Below are positions 1 through 7,280 of a stretch of DNA of 10,485 nt, one piece after another. Both the position numbers and the translations under genes were made by a program. The DNA comes from Symbiobacteriaceae bacterium. Lineage in GTDB: Bacteria > Bacillota > JAAYKD01 > WRDA01. The notes beneath the pieces were generated by a model. That model searched no databases. It was not told the origin of the DNA and worked only from the letters and a program-made list of their open reading frames with translations. How positions within the stretch are numbered: position 1 is the stretch's first letter; each line of letters opens with the position of its first letter. The stretch is from NCBI GenBank assembly GCA_009779515.1, contig WREE01000062.1, positions 1 through 10,485 of the forward strand. The letters are read 5' to 3'.

Positions 1-52
1 AATTGAGACGCGCCGTGGGGTAGGTTACTTTTTCGCCCCTCCGATCAGCTAG
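1..52 (+). CDS. walR: C-terminal end of WalR (YycF) response regulator, partial
   Basis: Only the last 16 codons are inside the window, read from base 2 to a TAG at 50-52: IETRRGVGYFFAPPIS. The R-R-G-V-G-Y-F-F stretch is the typical end of the OmpR/PhoB winged-helix DNA-binding domain, where the C-terminal hairpin carries an R-G-x-G-Y motif. Because walK follows on the same strand, the regulator is inferred to be WalR, the essential response regulator that WalK phosphorylates and that controls cell-wall hydrolase and division genes in Firmicutes. The receiver domain and most of the effector domain lie upstream, so their integrity cannot be judged. Confidence 0.85.
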   Translation, partial: IETRRGVGYFFAPPIS

Positions 53-227
53 AGGTTGGTCAACGCTAAGGCCAAGTTAACAATCTATCCCTCGCCCTGG
101 GGCTGGCACCGCGAAACCGCTGCTAACGGTAAGGCTTAAGCTGTCGGTGGCGGTAGGGGACTGTTGCTCTTAATCTTGGTTAAAGGGAGCCGCGGGGCAT
201 GGGGAGATGTCAGCGAATTGTTTGGGC

Positions 228-236
228 AAGGAGGTG
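228..236 (+). promoter_or_regulatory. Shine-Dalgarno site that fixes the walK start
   Basis: AAGGAGGTG matches the anti-Shine-Dalgarno sequence almost perfectly. Its GGAGG core at 230-234 lies 8 bases before GTG 243, which selects this GTG over the later in-frame ATG codons at residues 7 and 11. Confidence 0.85.
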
Positions 237-242
237 CTTTAG

Positions 243-2183
243 GTGATACGTATTCAAGCCATGAGGGTGCGCATGACAGGAATTTTCCTCCTGCTTATCC
301 TGGCGGCGATGATGCTTATTGGCGGCTATTTATGGCTCAATTTAGAGCACTTCTACCACGAGCAGCATACCGACCAAATGCTGCGCTCAGTGCGGTCTTA
401 CATTATTCCGGCTGAGCAATATTTTCTCCTGGGGGAGGAGATTGCGGCGCTGGAAGAGGAGATTGCCGCGCTAGATCCGGTACAGCAGCCTACCGCCTAT
501 GCTGCTGCCCAGGAAGAGCTAAAAGCCTTTGTTGACGAGCGAACTATGTATAAAAACACCCTTAGTGAGCTGAGCAGCCCTACCCGTACCCCCAGTCAGA
601 GCGAAACCGCGGAATATTTTCAGGTAGCGGTTCTCGACTTAGAGCGCAACATTGTAGTTCAAGGGAGTGGCATTACCTATTTTCAGGCTACCCCTCCCAG
701 CACCTTCTTGGAAGCTATTGCCGGCTCCTCCACCCAGGTGCGCCAGCTACAATCGGTGAGCGGACAAATTATCCGGATTATTGCCTACCCCTTACTTTAC
801 GAGGGAACTGTTCTGGGTCTTATTTATATCGAGTCCGAGGCTACCGGTTTAGGCGCCAGTATGGCAGCTTTAAGGGATATGATCATCGTGGCTACCTTTG
901 GTGCTTTAGTTTGCACCTCCCTGGTCTCCTTTTTCCTGGCTAACAGCATCACGGCGCCTATTACCCGCCTCACCCAGCGCGCTCAAAGCCTGGCTCTGGG
1001 AGACTATACCACCCAGATTGAAGTTGGTAGCAAAGATGAAGTGGGGCATTTGGCAGACACTTTTAACGCTCTCACGGTTCGTTTAAAAGAGTCTATGGAG
1101 GAGATAGCTGACGAAAAAGGGAAAATGGAAGCCATGCTCAGCTATATGGCAGAGGGGGTTATTGCCGTCGACGAACAGGGGTTGGTCATGCACTTAAACC
1201 CCAGTGCCCGGCGGATGTTCAACCTTGGCGCTGAATATATTGGCGCCCCCTTAAACGACTTCCTAGGTAACTTGGAACAGGAGATCGGTTGGCAAAGGGC
1301 TTTACTGCGCCAAGAGATGGTGGCTACGGAGCTTACTCTTCCGCCGGAATGGGGCTCTCTTGTGCTTCGAGCCCATAGCGCGCCCTTTTTTACAGCTGGT
1401 GCAGAAACTCCTGCCGGGGTGGTGATGGTGCTTACCGATACCACCGATGAAGAACGTTTAGAAGAGACGCGTCGAGATTTTATCGCCAATGTTTCCCACG
1501 AGCTGCGTACCCCGCTTACGACCATTAAAAGCTATCTGGAAACTTTGTTGGATGGAGCGCGTCACGCTCAGGAGCTGAGTACCAGCTTTCTTACGGTGGT
1601 TTTGCAAGAAACCGACCGCATGAGCCGTTTGGTGAGCGAGCTGCTCACCTTGGCACAGCTGGACGCTCCCTCTCAGCTGGAGAGCTTGGATATACACGAC
1701 CTTAAGCTCCTGCTCCGCTCAGTGGCGAGGGAGATGCAACCGCAGTTTACCTCAAAAAACCAGGAATTTATATTAGAGTTAAATAATGAGGAGGTAGCCT
1801 TTGCTTTAGCGCCTATTGACAGAATTGAGCAGGTGTGTGGCAACCTCTTGGCTAATGCTTCGAAGTACACTCCCGAAGGTGGCAAGGTTCACCTTTCCTT
1901 GGCAACCGGCTTAACCGGTAACGAAATAATTATTAGCGACAACGGCATCGGTATTGCCCCCGAACATTTACCTCGGGTTTTTGAGCGCTTTTATCGCGTT
2001 GACAAAGGGCGCTCTCGGGTGCAGGGAGGTACAGGGTTAGGGTTAGCTATTGCCAAGCAAATTATCGAGAAGTTGGGGGGAACCATCAGCATTGCCAGCA
2101 CCTTAGGTCAGGGAACGGAAGTAACGGTCTGGCTCCCTAAGCCGGAACAGTTTGCCATCTGGAGTGGCTACCCCCATGATTGA
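243..2183 (+). CDS. walK: WalK (YycG/VicK) sensor histidine kinase
   Basis: This is a 646-residue membrane histidine kinase that phosphorylates WalR. It has TM1 at about 11-33, an extracytoplasmic sensor region to about 210, TM2 at 213-235, HAMP at about 234-288, PAS at about 292-400, a HisKA domain with H-box SHELRTPL (phospho-acceptor His419), and an ATPase domain with N-box NLLANASKYTP (Asn538), G1 DNGIGI (566-571), F-box FERF (580-583) and G2 GGTGLG (595-600). All catalytic motifs are intact, and the TM-sensor-TM-HAMP-PAS-kinase order is that of WalK. GTG 243 is chosen because of the strong ribosome binding site. The sensor region contains a short heptad duplication, EEIAALE-EEIAAL (65-77). 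The 3' end overlaps yycH by 8 bases, which implies translational coupling. The identity is secure because yycH and yycI follow. Confidence 0.96.
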   Translation: MIRIQAMRVRMTGIFLLLILAAMMLIGGYLWLNLEHFYHEQHTDQMLRSVRSYIIPAEQYFLLGEEIAALEEEIAALDPVQQPTAYAAAQEELKAFVDERTMYKNTLSELSSPTRTPSQSETAEYFQVAVLDLERNIVVQGSGITYFQATPPSTFLEAIAGSSTQVRQLQSVSGQIIRIIAYPLLYEGTVLGLIYIESEATGLGASMAALRDMIIVATFGALVCTSLVSFFLANSITAPITRLTQRAQSLALGDYTTQIEVGSKDEVGHLADTFNALTVRLKESMEEIADEKGKMEAMLSYMAEGVIAVDEQGLVMHLNPSARRMFNLGAEYIGAPLNDFLGNLEQEIGWQRALLRQEMVATELTLPPEWGSLVLRAHSAPFFTAGAETPAGVVMVLTDTTDEERLEETRRDFIANVSHELRTPLTTIKSYLETLLDGARHAQELSTSFLTVVLQETDRMSRLVSELLTLAQLDAPSQLESLDIHDLKLLLRSVAREMQPQFTSKNQEFILELNNEEVAFALAPIDRIEQVCGNLLANASKYTPEGGKVHLSLATGLTGNEIIISDNGIGIAPEHLPRVFERFYRVDKGRSRVQGGTGLGLAIAKQIIEKLGGTISIASTLGQGTEVTVWLPKPEQFAIWSGYPHD

Positions 2184-3555
2184 GCGTTTGAAAACTGTCT
2201 TGCTTACTGTTCTGGTGGCTTTGTCGGTACTACAATATGCTCTGCTTTTTGCCACCGGTCAGGAGCCGGTTTACTTACTGCTTCCTGCCGGGGAAGCGAC
2301 CTTCCAGGATAGCTACCTTCCCGTGGCAGATAATCCACCGGAGCTTTTAGCTACCCCCCTGCGTCTTATTGCCCACCTGCCCAACTTGGGGAAGCACGCT
2401 CTGCTGCGCAGCAACTCTGCCTTTTTTCCTAACCTGTGGACTATGGCCAAAGGCGTGCTGCTGGCAGCTCCCTCTCTGGACAGCGCTGCTATAACCCCGG
2501 TTCCCTGGGAGGAGTGGGCTACCTCCTTGCCTTCCATGGAGCTAATCCTTTGTCAACCCCTCCCTTTGTCGGCATACTTGCAGCTTCTGGGGGTGGAGTT
2601 AATTGGCTCCCGGGATTATCAGGTAGACCGTTTCTATCTTTCGGCTTATGTGGACGATTGTATTCTTTTCAGTGACGGCACCTCCTGCTACTCCTTGCCA
2701 CGGCGCCTGAACGCTCAAGTTTTAAGAGTTTTTCTCGCCATGGTGGAAGGAGGGGTGCATGTCGAGGTCTACCCCTTCGATTTGACACCTTACGGGCTCT
2801 ACTCTCCTCACGGTATCTACTCCCTGGGAGCAGTCAACGCTTCCCAGTGGCTTATCGCCCCTTTACTCACCAAAGAACTCTATGAGGAGCAGGGGCCTAA
2901 AGCCTTTGGTAACCCTTCGGCTATGCGTATCTTGCGGGATGCTAGTGGCGAGACTATTTACGAAGATAACCAGCGTCGTCTGTGGCGTCAGGAGTATCAG
3001 CTATTGCTGGAGCAGATGCGGGTTACCCCTTCCAGCGAAGAATCGCCGGCGCCTATCTGGCTGCAAGTCGCCGGTTTTTTACGGAGTATCGATCTCTGGC
3101 CGGAGCTGAACCTATATTGTGACGGTATCTACGGTACTGATTCCCGTCAAATTATTTTTATGCAGCAAGCTCAGGAAGGGCGTCCTATCTTTTACCGAGA
3201 AGAGGGGAGCGCGGGGGGAGGCTTAGTTTCAACTCTGCGTGGTCGCAGCCGTAACGGAGAGCTGATTGCCCTGCGCTACCGCCCCATGCGCTTTCTGAAT
3301 AAAAGCAGCAATATGCCGGCGCTTCCTTTAGAGCAGCTCCTGGGCACTTTTACCGCTCAGCTCAGCCTGCTGCCCGGCACCGATAAGGCGCTACCTCCTT
3401 TACGGGATGTCTACGAAGGCTTTTTGTGTCAAAGTGACAGCGCTGTTACCGATTTAGTCTGGGTCTTGGAGTTTTACGATGGTCGTCGCTATTTCTGCGA
3501 CATGGTCACCGGTGCCTACCTGGGCTATCAGCCTCCTTTAGCCGAACGGCATTAG
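2176..3555 (+). CDS. yycH: YycH, membrane-anchored regulator of WalK
   Basis: The protein has 459 residues, with an N-terminal signal-anchor helix (about residues 5-26, following MIERLKT) and a large extracytoplasmic domain. In Bacillus, YycH acts with YycI through membrane helices to restrain WalK; in Staphylococcus the pair is reported to activate it, so the sign of control here is unknown. Sequence conservation is low, and the call rests on the ILKT-like N-terminus, the single anchor, the length and the position directly after walK. ATG 2176 is preferred over the upstream TTG 2152 because GGAGTGG (2161-2167) sits 8 bases before it and the anchor then starts at the expected place. The start overlaps the walK stop. 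It ends 28 bases before the proposed yycI start. Confidence 0.88.
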   Translation: MIERLKTVLLTVLVALSVLQYALLFATGQEPVYLLLPAGEATFQDSYLPVADNPPELLATPLRLIAHLPNLGKHALLRSNSAFFPNLWTMAKGVLLAAPSLDSAAITPVPWEEWATSLPSMELILCQPLPLSAYLQLLGVELIGSRDYQVDRFYLSAYVDDCILFSDGTSCYSLPRRLNAQVLRVFLAMVEGGVHVEVYPFDLTPYGLYSPHGIYSLGAVNASQWLIAPLLTKELYEEQGPKAFGNPSAMRILRDASGETIYEDNQRRLWRQEYQLLLEQMRVTPSSEESPAPIWLQVAGFLRSIDLWPELNLYCDGIYGTDSRQIIFMQQAQEGRPIFYREEGSAGGGLVSTLRGRSRNGELIALRYRPMRFLNKSSNMPALPLEQLLGTFTAQLSLLPGTDKALPPLRDVYEGFLCQSDSAVTDLVWVLEFYDGRRYFCDMVTGAYLGYQPPLAERH

Positions 3556-3567
3556 GGCTAAAACGAG

Positions 3568-3576
3568 AAAGGGGGT
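3568..3576 (+). promoter_or_regulatory. Shine-Dalgarno site pointing to an ATC start for yycI
   Basis: AAAGGGGGT resembles AAAGGAGGT with one A-to-G change, which still allows G-U pairing with the anti-Shine-Dalgarno. The GGGGG core at 3571-3575 lies 8 bases before ATC 3584. The first canonical start, ATG 3608, is 32 bases away and has no ribosome binding site of its own. Confidence 0.65.
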
Positions 3577-3583
3577 ATAAGTT

Positions 3584-4507
3584 ATCCGCTGGCACCAAGC
3601 GAAAACCATGCTGCTGTGGCTTTTTGGTATCCTTAACTTACTGCTGGGCTATTTTAACTTCGTGCATCCGTATCAGGTGATGGCGGAGCGCAGTAGCAAT
3701 CCGGCTACCTACGCTAAGGCTATCAATAACCTGGCCGAAAACTATATAACTATTCTCAACCAACCATCTTTACAGATGGAGGCTGTCCCGCCTTTGCTCT
3801 TAACCCCTACCTCTGCTGCTGAAGTAGCCTATGGCTTAGTTACAGGCTTCTTCGGCTCTACCCCTTATACGGCAACCACTACCCTTTCCTTAAGCGGTTC
3901 CACCCTGTGGCGCTATGCCTCGGCCAAGGGTGTGCTGGAGATTACCCCCCTGGGGAACTGGAGCTACTTTCCTGCCGAGGCAGAGGCTACCGATACCGTA
4001 GCTCCTACTAGTAATAAGCTCTCGAATTACCGGAGTATAGCCGAGGATTATTTGCGAGGGTGGAGCATTACCCTCCCCCCCAAGGCAATTTATGAGTACT
4101 TACCGGCTAAAGGGGAACAGCACCGGGCGGTGTGGTACCTTAGCCATAAAAATAAACCTATCTTCGATGCTGCCATAACGGTTTATATGAGCCATAACGT
4201 GGTGACCGCAGTGCATTCTACCTTGGGAGTGACAGTAGCCCCGGGGGGGCAAGGGCAGTGGATCAACAGTGCCAGCGATATCCTGCTGCGTATGGAACAG
4301 GACCCTTATCTGCTAGCCTTGGCTGCTGCCCAGAAGGAGGCTGGCAGTAACCTGATGATCGAAAGTATATCTTTGGGGTATCATACCTCCTATACAGTTG
4401 CCTTAACTTCGACACCCGCATGGGCTAACCCGGTGTGGCGGGTTTTGCTTCAGGGTGGCGATCTCCTTTATTACAACGCCTATAACGGACAAAGGATATA
4501 TCCCTAA
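3584..4507 (+). CDS. yycI: YycI, partner of YycH in WalK control, probable ATC start
   Basis: The protein has 307 residues from ATC 3584. Its N-terminus, (I)RWHQAKTMLLWLFGILNLLLGY, matches the YycI pattern in which a short D/R-W-x-x-A-K-T segment leads into one transmembrane anchor. The rest is extracytoplasmic and contains two YycI-like repeat regions. Only GTT and ATC lie between the in-frame stop at 3578-3580 and the conserved W codon, so no ATG, GTG or TTG is available for the full N-terminus. Starting at ATG 3608 would remove the W-x-x-A-K-T segment and gives 299 residues. The ribosome binding site spacing favours ATC. YycI is known to interact with YycH and WalK at the membrane. Function is inferred from family and position. 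Confidence 0.82.
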   Translation: MRWHQAKTMLLWLFGILNLLLGYFNFVHPYQVMAERSSNPATYAKAINNLAENYITILNQPSLQMEAVPPLLLTPTSAAEVAYGLVTGFFGSTPYTATTTLSLSGSTLWRYASAKGVLEITPLGNWSYFPAEAEATDTVAPTSNKLSNYRSIAEDYLRGWSITLPPKAIYEYLPAKGEQHRAVWYLSHKNKPIFDAAITVYMSHNVVTAVHSTLGVTVAPGGQGQWINSASDILLRMEQDPYLLALAAAQKEAGSNLMIESISLGYHTSYTVALTSTPAWANPVWRVLLQGGDLLYYNAYNGQRIYP

Positions 4508-4626
4508 TAGTTACCGCACTGCGTCAGCGGAGTGCTGGAACCCCATCTCAGATCGCATACATGGAGAGCAAAAACAAGCAGGTAATTAGTTCCCTCTACA
4601 GTAAAAAGGAAACGAGGTCGTTATTT

Positions 4627-5904
4627 ATGGAAAATCAAGAGGAAGCGATCCTCATCCAAGGAGGCAAACCGTTAAACGGTGCCGTTAAGATTAACGGAGC
4701 GAAGAATTCGGCAGTAGCTTTACTGGCGGCAGCAGCTCTCAGCGAAGGCTCGGTGCTGTTGGAAAACTTGCCTAATATCAGCGATGTCGATGTTATGCTG
4801 GGTATTTTAAAAGCTATCGGCTTTCATGTCAGCAAGGAAGGGGAAGGGGTGTATCGTCTCACGGCTCAGGCAGACCCTTTACCTCGCACTCCCGACGAAC
4901 TGACCCGCAAGATGCGTGCTTCCTATTATTTTATGGGCTCGCTTTTAGGACGGCTGGGGGAGTCCTCCGTGGCGCTACCGGGAGGGTGCGATATTGGTGA
5001 ACGCCCTATCGACCAGCACCTGAAAGGGTTCAAAGCGCTGGGGGTTAAGATAACCGAGGAGGATGGCGGTAGCCGCTACCATTTTCTGGCGCCTAAACTT
5101 AAGGGCGCCGCGGTCTTCTTCGATATGATTACCGTAGGCGCTACCATCAATACCATGCTGGCTGCCTGCCGTGCTTCGGGAACTACTACCTTAGAGAATG
5201 TGGCTCGAGAGCCTGAGGTTATTGAAGTAGCGAACTTCTTAAACGCTATGGGGGCGGAAGTACGGGGTGCCGGCACCGAGACCATCCGGATAAGGGGAGT
5301 CAAAAAGCTGGGTGGCTGCTCCTATACCTGTATCCCCGACCGCATTGAGGCGGGTACATATATGATCGCTGCCGCTGCCACCAAGGGCAACCTCTTGCTG
5401 GAAAATGTGATCCCCGAGCATATGGAAGCAGTCAGCGCTAAACTGCGGGAGGCAGGTTTCGGGGTCAGTAGTGGTTTGGACTGGATTAGGGTTAACGCTA
5501 CCGGTATTCGCCCCCAGGGGATTATGGTCCAGACTCTGCCCTACCCCGGCTTTCCTACCGATTTACAACCGCCGATGACCGCTATGCTCACCTGCGCCGA
5601 AGGTTCCAGCCGAGTGGTGGAAACAATATATGAACGACGTTTTGGCTCCGTGGACGGGTTAATCACCATGGGAGCTACAGTGCGCGTGGAAGGACAGACT
5701 GCCTGGGTGGAAGGGGTGGAGCAGCTCCACGGCGCTGAGGTAACCGCTACCGACTTGCGTGCCGGTGCCGCCCTGCTTATCGCAGGTCTCTTCGCTACTG
5801 GAGAGACACGCCTACTGGGTGTTCATCATATCGACAGAGGGTACGGCAACATGGTGGAGCAGTTAATGTCTTTGGGTGTGCAGCTAAAGCGAGTGACTCT
5901 CTAG
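4627..5904 (+). CDS. murA: MurA, UDP-N-acetylglucosamine 1-carboxyvinyltransferase
   Basis: This cytoplasmic enzyme transfers enolpyruvate from PEP to UDP-GlcNAc, the first committed step of peptidoglycan synthesis. It has 425 residues, a usual length. The family residues are present: Lys26-Asn27 in NGAKNSA, the catalytic-loop Cys121 in PGGCDIGERPID (Cys115 in E. coli, the fosfomycin target), Asp312 in PYPGFPTDLQPP, and Arg378 in ATDLRAGAAL. The intact Cys predicts sensitivity to fosfomycin. ATG 4627 follows GGAAACGAGG (4608-4617), and the homologous fold begins soon after. A longer reading from ATG 4561 adds 22 residues that do not look like MurA and has no ribosome binding site. The 119-base gap after yycI could hold a promoter, but I see no clear one. 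Many Firmicutes carry two MurA paralogues; which this is cannot be told here. Confidence 0.97.
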   Translation: MENQEEAILIQGGKPLNGAVKINGAKNSAVALLAAAALSEGSVLLENLPNISDVDVMLGILKAIGFHVSKEGEGVYRLTAQADPLPRTPDELTRKMRASYYFMGSLLGRLGESSVALPGGCDIGERPIDQHLKGFKALGVKITEEDGGSRYHFLAPKLKGAAVFFDMITVGATINTMLAACRASGTTTLENVAREPEVIEVANFLNAMGAEVRGAGTETIRIRGVKKLGGCSYTCIPDRIEAGTYMIAAAATKGNLLLENVIPEHMEAVSAKLREAGFGVSSGLDWIRVNATGIRPQGIMVQTLPYPGFPTDLQPPMTAMLTCAEGSSRVVETIYERRFGSVDGLITMGATVRVEGQTAWVEGVEQLHGAEVTATDLRAGAALLIAGLFATGETRLLGVHHIDRGYGNMVEQLMSLGVQLKRVTL

Positions 5905-5920
5905 CATTACCTGGGACAAC

Positions 5921-5927
5921 CGGAGGT
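5921..5927 (+). promoter_or_regulatory. Shine-Dalgarno site pointing to an ATT start
   Basis: CGGAGGT holds a perfect GGAGG core (5922-5926) located 7 bases before ATT 5934. No ATG, GTG or TTG occurs in frame between it and ATG 6000, which is far outside the normal distance. Confidence 0.65.
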
Positions 5928-5933
5928 TTAGGG

Positions 5934-6410
5934 ATTAGGGAGTGGTTCCTCATATCCGAAATCATCATTAATGACCTGGAGATTATACTTCTGGCAGCCA
6001 TGCCTATCATTGAGCTGCGAGGGGCTATCCCGGTAGGGCTGGCCAAAGGGATGAGCCTACCCGCTGCCTTCACTTTTAGCTACTTAGGCTCTTGCTTGCC
6101 AACTTTGCCTATTCTTTTGCTATATAACCAAGTTATAAAGTGGCTGGAAAATTTCTCTCTGGGAAGACGCTTTGTGTCATGGATGCAGGAGCGGTTAACT
6201 AAGCACCGAGATAAGATTCACCGCTATGGCTATATCGGCTTGTTTATCTTTGTGGCTATTCCTTTGCCGGGCACAGGGGTTTGGAGTGGCTCAGCTTTGG
6301 CGGCACTTCTCAATCTTTCCCGCTGGCGGGCGCTCCTTGCCGTTATCGGCGGCAATCTCATCGCGGGGCTTATCATCACGGCCATCTTCTTTCCCATGTG
6401 GCTAAACTAA
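5934..6410 (+). CDS. COG2426 small membrane protein (putative small multidrug exporter family), probable ATT start
   Basis: From ATT 5934 the product has 158 residues, the usual length for this family (Pfam Sm_multidrug_ex, COG2426). It shows the family signatures A-M-P-I-I-E-L-R-G-A-I-P near the N-terminus and P-L-P-G-T-G-V-W-S-G in the middle, with hydrophobic segments before and after each and a C-terminal membrane helix. The small-multidrug-export name is historical; the substrate is not known. The only canonical start, ATG 6000, lies inside the conserved M-P-I-I-E-L-R-G-A-I-P motif, lacks a ribosome binding site, and would delete the first hydrophobic stretch (I-I-L-L-A-A). The gene begins 29 bases after murA and ends 21 bases before the proposed yycJ start, so co-transcription is likely. 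Confidence 0.82.
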   Translation: MREWFLISEIIINDLEIILLAAMPIIELRGAIPVGLAKGMSLPAAFTFSYLGSCLPTLPILLLYNQVIKWLENFSLGRRFVSWMQERLTKHRDKIHRYGYIGLFIFVAIPLPGTGVWSGSALAALLNLSRWRALLAVIGGNLIAGLIITAIFFPMWLN

Positions 6411-6417
6411 ACAGAGC

Positions 6418-6427
6418 AAGGGGTGGG
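6418..6427 (+). promoter_or_regulatory. Purine-rich ribosome binding site pointing to an ATA start for yycJ
   Basis: AAGGGGTGGG lies just after the COG2426 stop. Its GGGG (6420-6423) is 8 bases before ATA 6432. In frame, the codon before ATA is the stop TAA (6429-6431), so no earlier start is possible. Confidence 0.6.
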
Positions 6428-6431
6428 ATAA

Positions 6432-7220
6432 ATAGAAGTACATCTCTTAGCTAGCGGTAGTGACGGCAACGCTACGGTGGTAGTAATGGGGGATACGGCC
6501 ATTCTCATAGATGCTGGCTTGGGACCTCGTCAGCTGCAACACCGCTTGCGCCGTATAGGGCTGAAGCTGGCGGATCTTCAAGCCTGCTTTTTAACCCACG
6601 AACATAACGACCATGTTGTCGGCTTAAACCGCCTCTCTTTTCCGAAGATACCCATCTTCACTAACCATCTTACCAGATGCGCTGTGGAAGGGCTTTATCC
6701 TGCCACCGGCAAGCTCTGTTGGGAAGAGCTGCCTCTGGGGGGAGCGGTGCAATTGGGCAGCCTTCTGGTGGAGAGCTTTGCTACCTCCCACGACGCCTGC
6801 AGTAGCGTCGGTTATCGTCTATATTCTGCCGAGGAGAGCTTTCTCTTCGCTACCGACTTAGGTTCGCCTTCGGCAGAGCTAGTCCAAGCCATCAGTGCAG
6901 CCGATGCCATTGTGTTGGAAGCTAACCACGATGTAGATATGCTGCGCACCGGTCCTTACCCTCCTATGCTTAAACGCCGGGTTGCCGGTCCGCGAGGGCA
7001 TCTCTCCAACACCCAAACCGCTGAGCTGCTGCAGCACTATCTCACAGAGCGTACGCGCTGTCTGGTACTGGCACACCTTAGCCGCACCAACAATATTCCC
7101 TGCCTGGCTTTGGAGACGGTAGCTGCTGCTCTGGTGAAACGCCTGGGGCTGCACCCTGGGTTGCAACTGGCAGTAGCTCCCTCCCTGGCTTCAGGCAGAC
7201 AGACATCGGTAAGTTTTTAA
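6432..7220 (+). CDS. yycJ: YycJ (WalJ), metallo-beta-lactamase-fold hydrolase of the WalRK cluster, probable ATA start
   Basis: The protein has 262 residues from ATA 6432, close to the Bacillus YycJ length. The metal-binding motif T-H-E-H-N-D-H (His56, His58, Asp60, His61) is intact. Further YycJ marks follow: F-A-T-S-H-D-A, the A-T-D-L-G metal-ligand strand, and the E-A-N-H-D-x-x-M-L and G-P-Y-P-P-M-L-K-x-R-V block ending in G-H-L-S-N. The family begins with a strand carrying L-A-S-G-S-x-G-N-A-T; here this is L-L-A-S-G-S-D-G-N-A-T, directly after I-E-V-H. GTG 6477, the first canonical start, would cut this block off. YycJ is thought to be a nuclease-like MBL protein, linked to cell division and DNA mismatch repair in Bacillus; its substrate here is inferred only. 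rlmH follows after 60 bases. Confidence 0.92.
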   Translation: MEVHLLASGSDGNATVVVMGDTAILIDAGLGPRQLQHRLRRIGLKLADLQACFLTHEHNDHVVGLNRLSFPKIPIFTNHLTRCAVEGLYPATGKLCWEELPLGGAVQLGSLLVESFATSHDACSSVGYRLYSAEESFLFATDLGSPSAELVQAISAADAIVLEANHDVDMLRTGPYPPMLKRRVAGPRGHLSNTQTAELLQHYLTERTRCLVLAHLSRTNNIPCLALETVAAALVKRLGLHPGLQLAVAPSLASGRQTSVSF

Positions 7221-7251
7221 CTAACAACCACACCTCGCCAGAGATATTGGT

Positions 7252-7266
7252 TGAGGTTATACCTCA
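7252..7266 (+). promoter_or_regulatory. Small hairpin next to the rlmH ribosome binding site
   Basis: TGAGGTTATACCTCA is a perfect 6-bp inverted repeat around TAT. The 3' arm runs directly into the GGGAGGGG ribosome binding site. As RNA the stem would sit at the edge of the 30S landing site. It could modulate rlmH translation or be a chance palindrome; nothing else decides between these. Confidence 0.35.
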
Positions 7267-7274
7267 GGGAGGGG
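7266..7274 (+). promoter_or_regulatory. Shine-Dalgarno site pointing to an ATA start for rlmH
   Basis: AGGGAGGGG contains GGAGG at 7268-7272, 8 bases before ATA 7281. The only canonical in-frame start, TTG 7251, lies upstream of this site and has no ribosome binding site of its own. Confidence 0.65.
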
Positions 7275-7280
7275 ACAGTA

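Noticed and set aside
1142..1885. Minus-strand open frames opposite walK
   Set aside because: They lack ribosome binding sites and recognisable motifs and lie opposite conserved kinase coding sequence.
4561..4626. N-terminal extension of MurA from ATG 4561
   Set aside because: The 22 extra residues do not resemble MurA, there is no ribosome binding site before ATG 4561, and ATG 4627 has one.
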